Notes: generated by a model not told the origin, from the letters alone. Counted from the stretch's first letter, positions 46,585 to 55,591 are shown. The stretch is DNA of 64,000 nt from Saccharospirillum sp. (GCA_022565595.1 JAIUML010000004.1:62001-126000), one strand, 5' to 3'. A program made the numbers and translations.

Positions 46585-48008
46585 ATTGGGCTCTACTCAG
46601 CCTGGCGTTGCCATTGCTGTCGGCGTTCTGGGTGCTGCTGGTACGACGTGCCGTGAGCGAAACTATCCTGTTCGCCACCCTGGTGAGTCTGACTGCCGCC
46701 CTCGCCGCTTTTTATCAGGTGCAGAGCGACCCTGTGCAAACGCTCTTGCTGGGTGACTGGACCTTGCCGCTGGCCATTCGCTTCGAGTTGACCTCTCTTA
46801 ATGCATTGTTGATGGTATTAACCGCGACCATACATTTCCTGGTCGGTCTCTATAATCGCTTCAGCCGCCATGGCAGTGGCCGGTACAGTGACTATTGGCC
46901 ACTGTCTGCTGTGCTGCATTCAGCCCTGGTGGCTTTATGGCTCTCACGCGACCTGTTCAACTGGTACGTCACTCTTGAGTTACTGACCCTGGTTGCAGTC
47001 GCTCTGGTCACGCTCAGTGGCCCAAAAGCCTACAGAGCCGCCCTGGGCTACCTGGTGTTGTCATTGATCGCCTCGCTGTTTTACCTGCTCGGTGTCGCCC
47101 TGCTTTATGGTGAATATGGCGTGCTCGACCTGGACCGACTCTCTGCTCTGGCCGTCGACAGCGCCAATACCCGCTTGGCCTTGCTGCTTATGGTACTCGG
47201 GCTGATGCTCAAGGCTGCGCTCTGGCCGCTGTACCTATGGCTACCCGATGCGCATGCCAATGCTCCCACTGCGGTCAGTGCCTTGCTTTCTGCACTGGTC
47301 GTCAAGGGCCCACTCTTTATCCTTTGGTTGACTCTGACCCAGATCGCACCGGTCGAATTTGCCCAACAACTCGGGCTGATATTTGCTCTGTTTGGTTCCG
47401 TAGCACTGCTATCGGGTGCCTGGTCCGCCTTAAGGACACCCTATCTGAAAACCCTGGTCGCCTATTCCACGGTGGCCCAGCTTGGTTATGCACTCATTAC
47501 CTTGGGCCTTTTGCTGCGCTGGCAAACGCCTGAACTGGCGACAGCCCTGTGGTTGTTCGTTATTGCGCATGCCCTGGCGAAGGTGTCGGCCTTTCTGGCC
47601 GCCGGTGAGATGCAGGCCACCTTTGGCAGCAAAGAACTGATCGCGGTGCGTGGCGCCAGCCAATCCATGCCACTGGCCATGTTTGCCTTTGCCGTTGCCG
47701 GGGGCAGCCTGATTGGCTTGCCACCCAGTGGCGGATTTCTGGCCAAATGGATCCTGTTGCAACCGCTGTTTGCCGAGCCAGCTCATTGGCCCTGGGCCCT
47801 TGCCATTCTGCTGGGTACTCTGGCCAGTGCTGCCTACGTATTCCGGGTGGTGGCTCTGGCCTTCGACCGCTACGATGTCGAAACAGAATTACCGCAGACC
47901 GATGCCCTGGCTCAATGGCTTAGCCTCCTGCCAGCGCTGGTAGTCTGGGGGTTGGCCTTGATCAGTCAGCCGCTGATGCTATGGCTGAGCACGGGGGCCA
48001 ACCCATGA
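46581..48008 (+). CDS. MrpD-type antiporter subunit, first of three
   Basis: 475 residues with about 13-14 helices of the proton-conducting membrane transport family (NuoL/M/N-like). DLFNWYVTLELLTLVAVALV supplies the TM5 glutamate, and LKAALWPLYLWLPDAHANAP the TM7 lysine and the following loop. KTLVAYSTVAQLGYALITLG marks the second half of the channel. The TTG start at 46581 overlaps the mrpC stop (TTGA). Confidence 0.9.
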   Translation: MNWALLSLALPLLSAFWVLLVRRAVSETILFATLVSLTAALAAFYQVQSDPVQTLLLGDWTLPLAIRFELTSLNALLMVLTATIHFLVGLYNRFSRHGSGRYSDYWPLSAVLHSALVALWLSRDLFNWYVTLELLTLVAVALVTLSGPKAYRAALGYLVLSLIASLFYLLGVALLYGEYGVLDLDRLSALAVDSANTRLALLLMVLGLMLKAALWPLYLWLPDAHANAPTAVSALLSALVVKGPLFILWLTLTQIAPVEFAQQLGLIFALFGSVALLSGAWSALRTPYLKTLVAYSTVAQLGYALITLGLLLRWQTPELATALWLFVIAHALAKVSAFLAAGEMQATFGSKELIAVRGASQSMPLAMFAFAVAGGSLIGLPPSGGFLAKWILLQPLFAEPAHWPWALAILLGTLASAAYVFRVVALAFDRYDVETELPQTDALAQWLSLLPALVVWGLALISQPLMLWLSTGANP

Positions 48009-49519
48009 CTCTGCTGCATATGCTCATGCCGTTAATGGTTGTGCTCAGCTCGTTAATACCCGGGCTGATCATTTTTACTCTGCGTGAAGACCAGATTGAA
48101 CTGCGTACCCTGCTCAACTTGAGCGGCGTCTTTATCAAGATGGCACTGGTAATCACCATGCTGATCGGCGTCAGTCAGGGTTACTCTTATGAGTTCCGAT
48201 TGCCGTTCCTGCCCAATGCGGATTTGACACTGCGGGGTGATGCGCTCTCGCTGCAGTTTGTCACTTTGTCGTCCATTTTGTGGATGGCGACCACCATTTA
48301 TGCTATCGGTTACCTCGAAGGCTCACCACTGAGGTCCCGCTTTTTTGGGTACTTCAGTCTCTGCGTTAGCGCCACTGTAGGTCTCGCCCTCGCCGGCAAT
48401 CTGGTGACTTTTCTGTTGTTTTACGAGTTGCTCACTCTGGCAACCTTTCCATTAGTCGTGCATCGGGGCACCAAAGCCGCTTTGCGCGCTGGTCGCATCT
48501 ACCTGGCTTACACTCTGGCTGGCGGAACCCTGGTATTGCTCGGTGTAGTGCTGTTGCACGACATTGCCGGCAGCCCCGAGTTTACCATTGGTGGTTACCT
48601 GACCGTTTTTGAAACCGAGCACAGCGCCTCCCTCACCCTGGCTTTTGCCTTGCTGATTGCTGGGCTGGGGGTCAAGGCGGCACTTTTCCCGGTACACGGT
48701 TGGCTGCCGCGAGCCATGGTTGCACCCGCCCCGGTCAGTGCCTTGTTGCATGCTGTGGCGGTAGTAAAGGCTGGTGCTTTCGGCATTGTTCGCGTGGTGT
48801 ACGATGTCTTTGGCGTGGATCTCGTACAAAACCTCAACCTGATGCCACCCCTGCTCTGGTTGGCAGCTTTCACCATCATCTTTGGATCTGTCATGGCACT
48901 ACGCCAGACCGAACTGAAAAAACGCCTGGCCTACTCTACCGTCAGTCAGGTTTCCTACATCACCCTGGGCGTCGCCTTGCTGGGGCCGATAGCAGCCATA
49001 GGAGCCATTGCGCATCTGGTGCACCAGGGCTTGATGAAGGTCACCCTCTTTTTCTGCGCCGGTAACTTTGCCGAAACACTGCATGTTCATCGCATACAGG
49101 ACATGAACGGCATCGGCAAACGCATGCCTTACACCATGGCCGCCTTTACCGTTGGTGCTCTGGGCATGATGGGCGCGCCTCCCATCGCCGGCTTTATCAC
49201 CAAATGGCACCTTGGCCTCGGGGCTCTGGAAGTGGGCCAGGCCTGGGTTCTATTGGTCCTGGTCGGCTCAGGTCTGCTCAATGCGCTCTACTTCTTGCCG
49301 CTGATTTATCGTGGCTGGTTTGGTTTACCACCCAAAGCCTGGCCCGAGGATACCGGCCTGGGCGGTGGCTCGCCTGGCTGGCGAGAAACGCACTGGATGT
49401 TGCTGCTGCCAACCCTCTTTACGGCCGTTGTATCGATACTGGTGGGTGTTCTGGCGGGGACCAGCATCAGCCCGCTGGCCTGGGCCAAACTGGTGGTTGA
49501 TCTGGAATTCAGCTTATGA
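48005..49519 (+). CDS. MrpD-type antiporter subunit, second of three
   Basis: 504 residues from the ATG at 48005 (ATGA overlap). Closest in look to MrpD/MbhH with LLFYELLTLATFPLVVHRGT, VKAALFPVHGWLPRAMVAPAPVSALLH, KKRLAYSTVSQVSYITLG and HLVHQGLMKVTLFFCAGN. The TM5 glutamate, TM7 lysine and TM8 histidine positions expected of a proton channel are visible. A longer upstream extension lies inside the preceding gene and is not used. Confidence 0.92.
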   Translation: MTLLHMLMPLMVVLSSLIPGLIIFTLREDQIELRTLLNLSGVFIKMALVITMLIGVSQGYSYEFRLPFLPNADLTLRGDALSLQFVTLSSILWMATTIYAIGYLEGSPLRSRFFGYFSLCVSATVGLALAGNLVTFLLFYELLTLATFPLVVHRGTKAALRAGRIYLAYTLAGGTLVLLGVVLLHDIAGSPEFTIGGYLTVFETEHSASLTLAFALLIAGLGVKAALFPVHGWLPRAMVAPAPVSALLHAVAVVKAGAFGIVRVVYDVFGVDLVQNLNLMPPLLWLAAFTIIFGSVMALRQTELKKRLAYSTVSQVSYITLGVALLGPIAAIGAIAHLVHQGLMKVTLFFCAGNFAETLHVHRIQDMNGIGKRMPYTMAAFTVGALGMMGAPPIAGFITKWHLGLGALEVGQAWVLLVLVGSGLLNALYFLPLIYRGWFGLPPKAWPEDTGLGGGSPGWRETHWMLLLPTLFTAVVSILVGVLAGTSISPLAWAKLVVDLEFSL

Positions 49520-51162
49520 ACGCTGCCTTATGGCTTCTGCCTATCGCGACCCCCTTGCTCGGCGCCTTGCTGCTGCTCAAAGGCGGGCGGCGCTGGGCAC
49601 CCTTGCTGTGGCTTGCCCCGCTGCCGGCTCTGGCCATAGCCTGGTTGCCGGTTGACGTTCTGAAGCTCGGCTGGCTCTGGCCGGATGCCCAATGGGGTAT
49701 AACCGATGCACTGGCCACCAACTGGCTGGGGTTTACCGCTCTGCTCTGGCTGGCTGCCAGTCTGTTCGCATGGCAATACCACAAGGACGATGCACACGCC
49801 GCTCGCTTCTGGGGGTTCTGGCTACTGACTCAAGCCGGCAACTTCCTGTTGTTGATTGCCATGGACGCCGTCAGCTTCTATGTCGGCTTTACCCTGATGA
49901 GCCTCAGCGCTTACGGTCTGGTGGTGCACAAGGGCGGCCCGGAACCCATCCAGGCAGGCCGCCTCTATGTGCAACTGGCCATTCTGGGCGAGATGCTGGT
50001 GTACGCTGCTCTGATGCTGAGAATTCACGAATCCGGCGGCTCACTCCTGTTGGCCGATTGGCAACAAAGCTCGACCACGCCCCTGACCATGGTTCTGCTG
50101 TTGGTGGGCTTTGGTCTGAAGGCAGGCTTTTTCCCGTTGCATATCTGGTTACCCCTGGCGCACCCGGCTGCACCACCAGCGGCCAGCGCTGTGCTCTCTG
50201 GTGCCATGATCAAGGCAGGCATTCTCGGGCTATGGCGCTTCCTGCCGGAGCAGGACATGAGCCTGATGGCCTGGTCGCCCTGGTTGATTGGTTTGGGGCT
50301 TTTCAGCGCTTTCTTTGGTGTAGCCATGGGCCTGGTGCAGCGCAAGGTAAAAGTCGCTCTGGCCTATTCCTCCATCAGCCAGATCGGGTATTTGCTGATG
50401 ATTCTTGGCCTGGCACTCGGCGATGAGGCTGGGTTCAGCAGTTGGGCAGGCGTGTTAATCCTTTACGGCGTTCATCACGGCCTGGCCAAGGGTGCACTCT
50501 TTATGGGTGCGGGGGTTATCATGGCAAGGCGTCTTCCCAGATTGGGTTGGGGCCTGATGGCTGTTCCAGCCCTGGCCCTGGCGGGCCTGCCCTATACCTC
50601 TGGAGCCATTGCCAAAACGGCATTAAAAACCGGTGTCTATGACATCAACACTATACTGGTGACGGCGCTGACACTCGGCTCCCTGGCAACCACCCTGCTG
50701 GTGATGCGTATTATTGCCTTGATGCTGGCCACCAATGAAGGCATCACGACAACGCAAAAGGTGCCGTTGCGCTTTTGGCTGGGCTGGGGCCTGCTCTGTT
50801 TGGCACCCTTGCTGCTGCCCTGGCTCTGGCCAGTCTTTATTAATCTACGCCCTGAGGCCTTTCACGCCAGCGCTCTCTGGGATCAGAACTTGCCGATACT
50901 GCTCGGGTTGATCTTTTATGGCCTGACCATGCGTTTTGTTGTTCGGCCGGATCGCTTCCACCCCAGACAACGCCTGGCGCGCTGGCTCTCGCTGACACTC
51001 AAGAACTACTTGCAACCTGCCATACCAGCCAAAGACCGTTCGGGTTCGATGCGTTGGCTAAAAAACTCGCAGACGCGAACCGCTAATGCCCGGTGGGACA
51101 GCGTGACCCTCAGCACCGCCTTGATGGCACTGTTTCTGTTGCTGGCCTGGGTCCTGATCTGA
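49516..51162 (+). CDS. MrpD-type antiporter subunit, third of three
   Basis: 548 residues; ATGA overlap. Proton-channel core: FYVGFTLMSLSAYGLVVH, LKAGFFPLHIWLPLAHPAAPPA, KVKVALAYSSISQIGYLLM and VHHGLAKGALFMGAG. In the TM5 region the usual glutamate (E in FYELL-type motifs) is replaced in FYVGFTLMSL, so this subunit may conduct differently from the two before it. The C-terminal extension after residue ~410 has two further helices and a basic loop. Last gene of the operon. Confidence 0.88.
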   Translation: MNAALWLLPIATPLLGALLLLKGGRRWAPLLWLAPLPALAIAWLPVDVLKLGWLWPDAQWGITDALATNWLGFTALLWLAASLFAWQYHKDDAHAARFWGFWLLTQAGNFLLLIAMDAVSFYVGFTLMSLSAYGLVVHKGGPEPIQAGRLYVQLAILGEMLVYAALMLRIHESGGSLLLADWQQSSTTPLTMVLLLVGFGLKAGFFPLHIWLPLAHPAAPPAASAVLSGAMIKAGILGLWRFLPEQDMSLMAWSPWLIGLGLFSAFFGVAMGLVQRKVKVALAYSSISQIGYLLMILGLALGDEAGFSSWAGVLILYGVHHGLAKGALFMGAGVIMARRLPRLGWGLMAVPALALAGLPYTSGAIAKTALKTGVYDINTILVTALTLGSLATTLLVMRIIALMLATNEGITTTQKVPLRFWLGWGLLCLAPLLLPWLWPVFINLRPEAFHASALWDQNLPILLGLIFYGLTMRFVVRPDRFHPRQRLARWLSLTLKNYLQPAIPAKDRSGSMRWLKNSQTRTANARWDSVTLSTALMALFLLLAWVLI

Positions 51163-51177
51163 TCACGCCTTGATCAG
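51159..51177. promoter_or_regulatory. Inverted repeat upstream of the CsrB-like RNA
   Basis: CTGATCA-CGCCT-TGATCAG, perfect 7-bp arms, begins at the last codons of the antiporter operon and lies about 31 bp before the RNA's -35 box. It may be a regulator site for the RNA. It does not match the TGTAAG-N6-CTTACA consensus of GacA/UvrY. Confidence 0.4.
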
Positions 51178-51207
51178 CCGCCCGAAAAAGTCGCGTATAT
51201 GGCTCCC

Positions 51208-51237
51208 TTGGGTAGCACCAGACTGTACTTTTAATAT
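51208..51237 (+). promoter_or_regulatory. Candidate promoter of the CsrB-like RNA
   Basis: TTGGGT (51208-51213) and TAATAT (51232-51237) are 18 bp apart, giving a transcript start near 51243-51245. The -35 is only partly consensus, as expected for an activator-dependent promoter. Confidence 0.5.
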
Positions 51238-51242
51238 TGTTG

Positions 51243-51545
51243 TTTTACTGCTGACTCGGCACTGGTACCTTGTTGCTTGTCGAAGGGAGGAGGACAGGGA
51301 AAAGGGATAGAGCAGCAAGGAATAAAGAGCTGAAGGCTGGGAGCGCCACAGAAGGAATGGCCGGGAATGGCCAAATAAAGGAACGACAGGCTCAGGCCGG
51401 GATGGCAAAAAGAGCGCGCAGGGAATGCATTTTCAAAGGATGCACAGGGTGCAACAAGGAAACGCCCCACGGATGGTAGCCAGATCGCAAAGGACGTCGC
51501 CAGATGACAAAACCGGAGAGCCGAGTTGTGCTCCGGTTTTTGTTA
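51243..51545 (+). ncRNA. CsrB/RsmZ-type sRNA (predicted CsrA/RsmA sponge)
   Basis: About 300 nt, with no credible ORF, strongly purine-biased. Between 51286 and 51517 there are 17 GGA triplets (positions include 51286, 51289, 51292, 51298, 51305, 51319, 51340, 51354, 51364, 51380, 51400, 51422, 51438, 51458, 51471, 51492, 51515); about four would be expected by chance. Several sit in loops of short hairpins: TGGCC-GGGAAT-GGCCA (51359-51372), GCC-GGGAT-GGC (about 51396-51405), TGCAT...AGGATGCA (51426-51443) and CCA-CGGA-TGG (51468-51476). It ends in a strong terminator. This is the known design of CsrB, CsrC and RsmX/Y/Z RNAs, which bind many CsrA dimers. Exact ends are uncertain. Confidence 0.82.
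51509..51541 (+). terminator. Intrinsic terminator of the CsrB-like RNA
   Basis: A perfect 10-bp stem AAAACCGGAG (51509-51518)/CTCCGGTTTT (51531-51540) with a 12-nt loop, ending in five T residues. It lies 347 bp after the antiporter stop, consistent with a separate RNA unit. The following 51546-51662 holds nothing that I recognise. Confidence 0.9.
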
Positions 51546-51662
51546 TAGGCGTCATTAACAGTCACCGACGTTTCAGCGCTTACCCATTTTCTGTATCGCT
51601 TTCATGATCGTCATACCTTTCCTATACTGTTTCTCTCATGCAAACCTATAGGGAATTCCTCC

Positions 51663-52649
51663 GTGACCCACACAAGCCTCCATGAACACCTGATCTCATC
51701 AACAATAATGCGCTACAAGTCAGTCGTGTCCCGGGCTCAAACGGCAAAACCTTTGGCATCGATGCTACTCAAGATTGCCACGGCTTTGACGATCTCTACT
51801 GCAGCCCTCGCCGACAATGTTGTCGTTTCCTCGAAAATCGATACCGAAGGCTCCGTTCTGGGCAATATTATTTATCTCGCGCTTCAGGATGCAGGCATCC
51901 CGGTAGAGGATCGCATTCAACTGGGCGCAACCAATATCGTTCGGGATGCCATCATCGCCGGTGAAATCGATATATATCCCGAATACACTGGCAATGGCGC
52001 CTTTTTCTTTGACCGGACCGATGCCCCAGACTGGAAGAACCCGGATGCAGCATATGAACTGGTTCGCCAACTGGATTTCGATGCCAATCAACTGGTCTGG
52101 CTACAGCCTGCCAATGCCAACAACACCTGGGCAATCAGCGTCCGCCAGGACCTTGCAAGTGCCCATGGCCTGGATACGCTGGAAGACCTGGCGGCCTACT
52201 TGAACGATGGAGGTGAGTTCCGTTTTGCTGGCAGCGCCGAATTTGTGGAATCCGAAAGTGCCCTGCCCGCTTTTCAAGCAGCTTATGGATTTGAGCTCAG
52301 ATCAGATCAGTTGGTCGTCCTGGCCGGTGGCAATACGGCCGCTACGATGAGAGCGGCAGCGCAGCAAATCAATGGTGTCAACGCGGCAATGACCTACGGT
52401 ACCGACGGCGGTCTTAACGCTCTGAATCTGCGTGTCATGAAGGACACGCTCGGCGTACAGCCGGTATACGAACCCGCTCCGATTATTCGAGCCGATACCC
52501 TGGCGCAGTACCCTGAAATCGAGTCCATTCTGGCACCCTTGTTCAATGCCATGACGCTAGAGGGATTGCAGGAAATGAACGGCAATGTCGCTGTTAACGG
52601 GGCCGACCCACGCCAGGTTGCACGTGACTTTATTGACCAGAACCGCTAA
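51663..52649 (+). CDS. Osmoprotectant ABC transporter substrate-binding protein (OsmF/YehZ type)
   Basis: 328 residues from the GTG at 51663 with AGGGA 9 bp upstream; an ATG at 51708 gives a more usual signal peptide (MRYKSVVSRAQ ... ALTISTAALA). The mature domain has VVVSSKIDTEGSVLGNIIYLALQDAGI, EIDIYPEYTGNGAFFF and MTYGTDGGLNALNLRVMKD, the OpuAC/quaternary-amine-binding pattern. It binds glycine betaine or a related solute in the periplasm. First gene of an operon with two permeases and an ATPase. Confidence 0.9.
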   Translation: MTHTSLHEHLISSTIMRYKSVVSRAQTAKPLASMLLKIATALTISTAALADNVVVSSKIDTEGSVLGNIIYLALQDAGIPVEDRIQLGATNIVRDAIIAGEIDIYPEYTGNGAFFFDRTDAPDWKNPDAAYELVRQLDFDANQLVWLQPANANNTWAISVRQDLASAHGLDTLEDLAAYLNDGGEFRFAGSAEFVESESALPAFQAAYGFELRSDQLVVLAGGNTAATMRAAAQQINGVNAAMTYGTDGGLNALNLRVMKDTLGVQPVYEPAPIIRADTLAQYPEIESILAPLFNAMTLEGLQEMNGNVAVNGADPRQVARDFIDQNR

Positions 52650-52663
52650 GGCAAGGCGTTAGA

Positions 52664-53875
52664 TTGCTTTTGATGGCCGCACCGGAGCCTACCAGGAAAA
52701 ACACGGTACTGATTGTTCTTGCTGCAAGTGCACTGGCGGGATTATGGCTGCTCGACTTCAGCAGTATCCAGCCCAATCGTATCGTGCCTGGTATTAGTCA
52801 GAACCTGTTCGCGGCAGCAGGCACAGCGTTGAGCGTTGTATTGAGCATCATGCTGGCTGCTTTGGTGCTGTTGGGTCTTTGGTCCCGGTCGCGCCGACTG
52901 GTGGCCGCCGTCGTAATCGCCACCGCAGGCTTATGCCTGCTGCCCTGGTTGCTGGTCTCGGTCAGCCTGAACCAATTGACAGACGATCAGCCATCAGCCC
53001 GCATAGGACTGGGTGCGGCTTTCTGGCTATTGTTGTTTCTGCTCAGTTTGATGCTGGTCGAGTGCTGGCAACGGGTGAATCTGGACGTGCATTGGCGGTT
53101 GATCGCCATGGCCGCCGTGATCGGCAGTTGGAGTTGGGCTTACAGCAGTGGACAGCTTGAAGCATTGGGCTTGCTGCGTGAATATCACAGTCGGTCCGGT
53201 CAATTCCATCAGGCCCTGCGCCAACACCTGCTGTTGGTCGGCGGTGCGGTCGGTTGCAGTCTGGTACTCGGTTTTGCGCTGGCCGTGCAGATTTTACGGC
53301 GACCCAGATGGCAAGAGCCGGTGCTGAACGTGCTTAGCTTCTTCCAGACGATCCCCAGTCTGGCCTTGTTTGGTCTGTTGATCGCACCGCTCAGTTACCT
53401 TTCAAACCAATGGCCCTGGTTGCAGCAATTTGGCATCCGCGGTATTGGTTGGGCGCCTGCAGTCCTGGCGTTAATTGGCTACAGCCTATTGCCCATTGTT
53501 CGCAATACATGGGTCGCCCTGTCGGAAGTAAGCCCCGGGGTGGTGGATGCCGCTCGAGGTATGGGAATGAGCCCGGCTCAAGTCTTCATCCAGGTTCGTC
53601 TGCCGCTCTCTCTGCCGGTTTTATTGGAGGGTGTGCGGATCACGACCATTCAGGCCATCGGCCTGACCGCAGTGGCCGCTTTGATTGGCGCGGGTGGCTT
53701 GGGCACCTTCATTTTTCAAGGCCTGGGCCAGGCGGCCAACGAACTGATACTGCTTGGCGCCTTACCCACCATCGGCCTGGCACTGCTGGCCGATGGGTTC
53801 CTCACCGCCGCAATCCAATGGCTTCGCCAGCGTCATCTTTCAACCAGTTTAACCGCACAGGCAACGGCACCATGA
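52664..53875 (+). CDS. Osmoprotectant ABC transporter permease (YehY type)
   Basis: 403 residues. Several extra N-terminal helices (residues about 15-170) precede the ABC-2-type transmembrane domain (about 190-390). The coupling-helix EAA motif lies around PGVVDAARGMGMSPAQVFIQVRLP. The long N-terminal membrane extension is typical of YehY, unlike short OpuCB-type permeases. TTG at 52664 has AAGG 7 bp upstream; ATG at 52673 is the alternative. Overlaps the ATPase gene (ATGA). Confidence 0.88.
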   Translation: MLLMAAPEPTRKNTVLIVLAASALAGLWLLDFSSIQPNRIVPGISQNLFAAAGTALSVVLSIMLAALVLLGLWSRSRRLVAAVVIATAGLCLLPWLLVSVSLNQLTDDQPSARIGLGAAFWLLLFLLSLMLVECWQRVNLDVHWRLIAMAAVIGSWSWAYSSGQLEALGLLREYHSRSGQFHQALRQHLLLVGGAVGCSLVLGFALAVQILRRPRWQEPVLNVLSFFQTIPSLALFGLLIAPLSYLSNQWPWLQQFGIRGIGWAPAVLALIGYSLLPIVRNTWVALSEVSPGVVDAARGMGMSPAQVFIQVRLPLSLPVLLEGVRITTIQAIGLTAVAALIGAGGLGTFIFQGLGQAANELILLGALPTIGLALLADGFLTAAIQWLRQRHLSTSLTAQATAP

Positions 53876-54840
53876 TTGAGTTGATCGGCGTCAGCAAGAC
53901 CTTTAATGGACGCACGGCCGTAGATGCCATTGATCTAACAATACCCAAAGGGTCCATCTGTGTGTTGGTCGGCACCTCAGGCTGTGGCAAGTCCACCACC
54001 CTGCGCATGATTAACCGGCTACTGCCCCATGACGCTGGCATCATTCGCATCGACGGTCAGGAGATTCGAAGTTTCAACGAACAGAAGCTGCGCCAGCAAA
54101 TTGGCTATGCCATACAGAGCACTGGCCTGTTTCCGCATTGGACAGTGGAACGGAATATCGGCCTGGTACCACGACTACTGCGCTGGCCGAAACAGAAAAT
54201 TCAGGATCGCGTGGAAGAATTGATGACCCTGCTCGACCTTGACCCGGCAATTTACGCACGCCAGTACCCCAGGCAACTATCAGGTGGCCAGGCCCAGCGC
54301 GTGGGCGTAGCTAGAGCACTGGCCGGCAACCCGGAAACCCTGCTGATGGATGAACCCTTCGGCGCACTGGATCCGATCACTCGGGATAACTTGCAGAACG
54401 AGTTACTGCGCATTCAAGCACAAGTCAAAAAAACGATTGTGTTCGTTACTCACGACATTGATGAAGCACTCAAGTTGGCCAGCCAGATTGTTGTGATGGA
54501 TCAGGGCCGCATTGTCCAGGTTGATCACCCTGAACAATTGTTGCGCCACCCCGCCAATGCCTATGTGGAAAACCTGTTCGGCAGCCAGGACAGGGGGCTG
54601 AAGCTGGCGTCCTTGTTCCCGGTTAGGTCCCTGTTCGAAACAGACACCCCCATCCAGGCCAATGGCCTGAAAGCACCAGGCAGCGGGCCGGAGGACTGCA
54701 TCGAAGCAACCGATTCACTGCGCCTGGCTTTATCAAAAATGCTCTGGGCAGGCGCCAGTGAAATGCCGGTAGTGGATGCCAATGGGCAAGTTCTCGGCCA
54801 GTTGACCCTTGAACAGATTCTCCGAGCGAATGGCAAATGA
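53872..54840 (+). CDS. Osmoprotectant ABC transporter ATPase (YehX/OsmV type)
   Basis: 322 residues from the ATG at 53872. Walker A GTSGCGKSTT (residues about 34-43), Q-loop in AIQSTGLFPHWT, signature LSGGQAQRVGVARAL, Walker B LLMDEPFGALD and H-loop FVTHDIDEAL are all intact. The C-terminal ~45 residues (ASEMPVVDANGQVLGQLTLE) form a single CBS-like unit; OpuA-type ATPases use CBS pairs as ionic-strength sensors, so sensing could be reduced or need dimerisation. Overlaps both permease genes as ATGA. Confidence 0.94.
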   Translation: MIELIGVSKTFNGRTAVDAIDLTIPKGSICVLVGTSGCGKSTTLRMINRLLPHDAGIIRIDGQEIRSFNEQKLRQQIGYAIQSTGLFPHWTVERNIGLVPRLLRWPKQKIQDRVEELMTLLDLDPAIYARQYPRQLSGGQAQRVGVARALAGNPETLLMDEPFGALDPITRDNLQNELLRIQAQVKKTIVFVTHDIDEALKLASQIVVMDQGRIVQVDHPEQLLRHPANAYVENLFGSQDRGLKLASLFPVRSLFETDTPIQANGLKAPGSGPEDCIEATDSLRLALSKMLWAGASEMPVVDANGQVLGQLTLEQILRANGK

Positions 54841-55565
54841 AGTTACCTTCACATTGGTCAGCCAGTGGCTGGTTAGTGGTGCTGATCATGGCAACACTCG
54901 GCATGCAGTATCTGGAACGGTTTTTCCGTTGGGTAGCACCAGGACAACGGCAGGTCATTTATCAGCGTGACGACTTCCTGAGTTTAATGCTCAATCACGC
55001 AAGCCTGGTCGGCCTGGCCAGTATCGTTGCAATCACCATAGGGGTCGGCACAGGCATTCTTGTCACGCGCGCCTGGGGGCGGGATTTTCTCCCCACGGTC
55101 AGCCTTATTGCTTCTGTCGGTCAGACCTTTCCACCCGTGGCCGTATTGGCGCTCTGCGTCCCTTTGCTCGGCTTTGGCGCTGGCCCGGTGATCCTCAGTC
55201 TTATTCTCTATGGGCTTTTACCTATAGTCCGCAACACCCTTGCCGGTATCGGGGACGTCGAGCCTGCGGTAATCGAATCAGCTCGAGGCATGGGCATGTC
55301 CGGGACCCAGATTCTGTGGCAGGTCGAAATACCCCTGGCCTTCAATGTCATCCTTGCCGGTATACGTACGTCGGTCACCATCAACATTGCCACCGCGGCA
55401 ATCGGTTCAACTATCGGTGCTCGCACCCTGGGAGATCCTGTCATTGCCGGTTTGATCAACAACAATATTGCCTACACCTTGCAAGGCGCCATTCTCATCG
55501 GTCTCCTGGCTGTGACTGTGGACCGGTTGTTTGAGGTGGTACAAAGTGTATCGACCAGGCGCTGA
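54837..55565 (+). CDS. Osmoprotectant ABC transporter permease (YehW type)
   Basis: 242 residues, about six helices. The coupling-helix motif is VEPAVIESARGMGMSGTQILWQVEIP, followed by AFNVILAGIRTSVTINIATA. It pairs with the YehY-type permease to form the channel. Ends 26 bp before the convergent transglutaminase gene; I see no strong terminator in the gap. Confidence 0.92.
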   Translation: MKLPSHWSASGWLVVLIMATLGMQYLERFFRWVAPGQRQVIYQRDDFLSLMLNHASLVGLASIVAITIGVGTGILVTRAWGRDFLPTVSLIASVGQTFPPVAVLALCVPLLGFGAGPVILSLILYGLLPIVRNTLAGIGDVEPAVIESARGMGMSGTQILWQVEIPLAFNVILAGIRTSVTINIATAAIGSTIGARTLGDPVIAGLINNNIAYTLQGAILIGLLAVTVDRLFEVVQSVSTRR

Positions 55566-55591
55566 TAGGCGCCGCCCATGGTTGACCAACT

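Noticed and set aside
51270-51479. Small ORF in the GGA-rich intergenic region
   Set aside because: The translation is low-complexity (R/K/G/E) as expected from GGA repeats; the RNA explanation fits all of the region, including the terminator.
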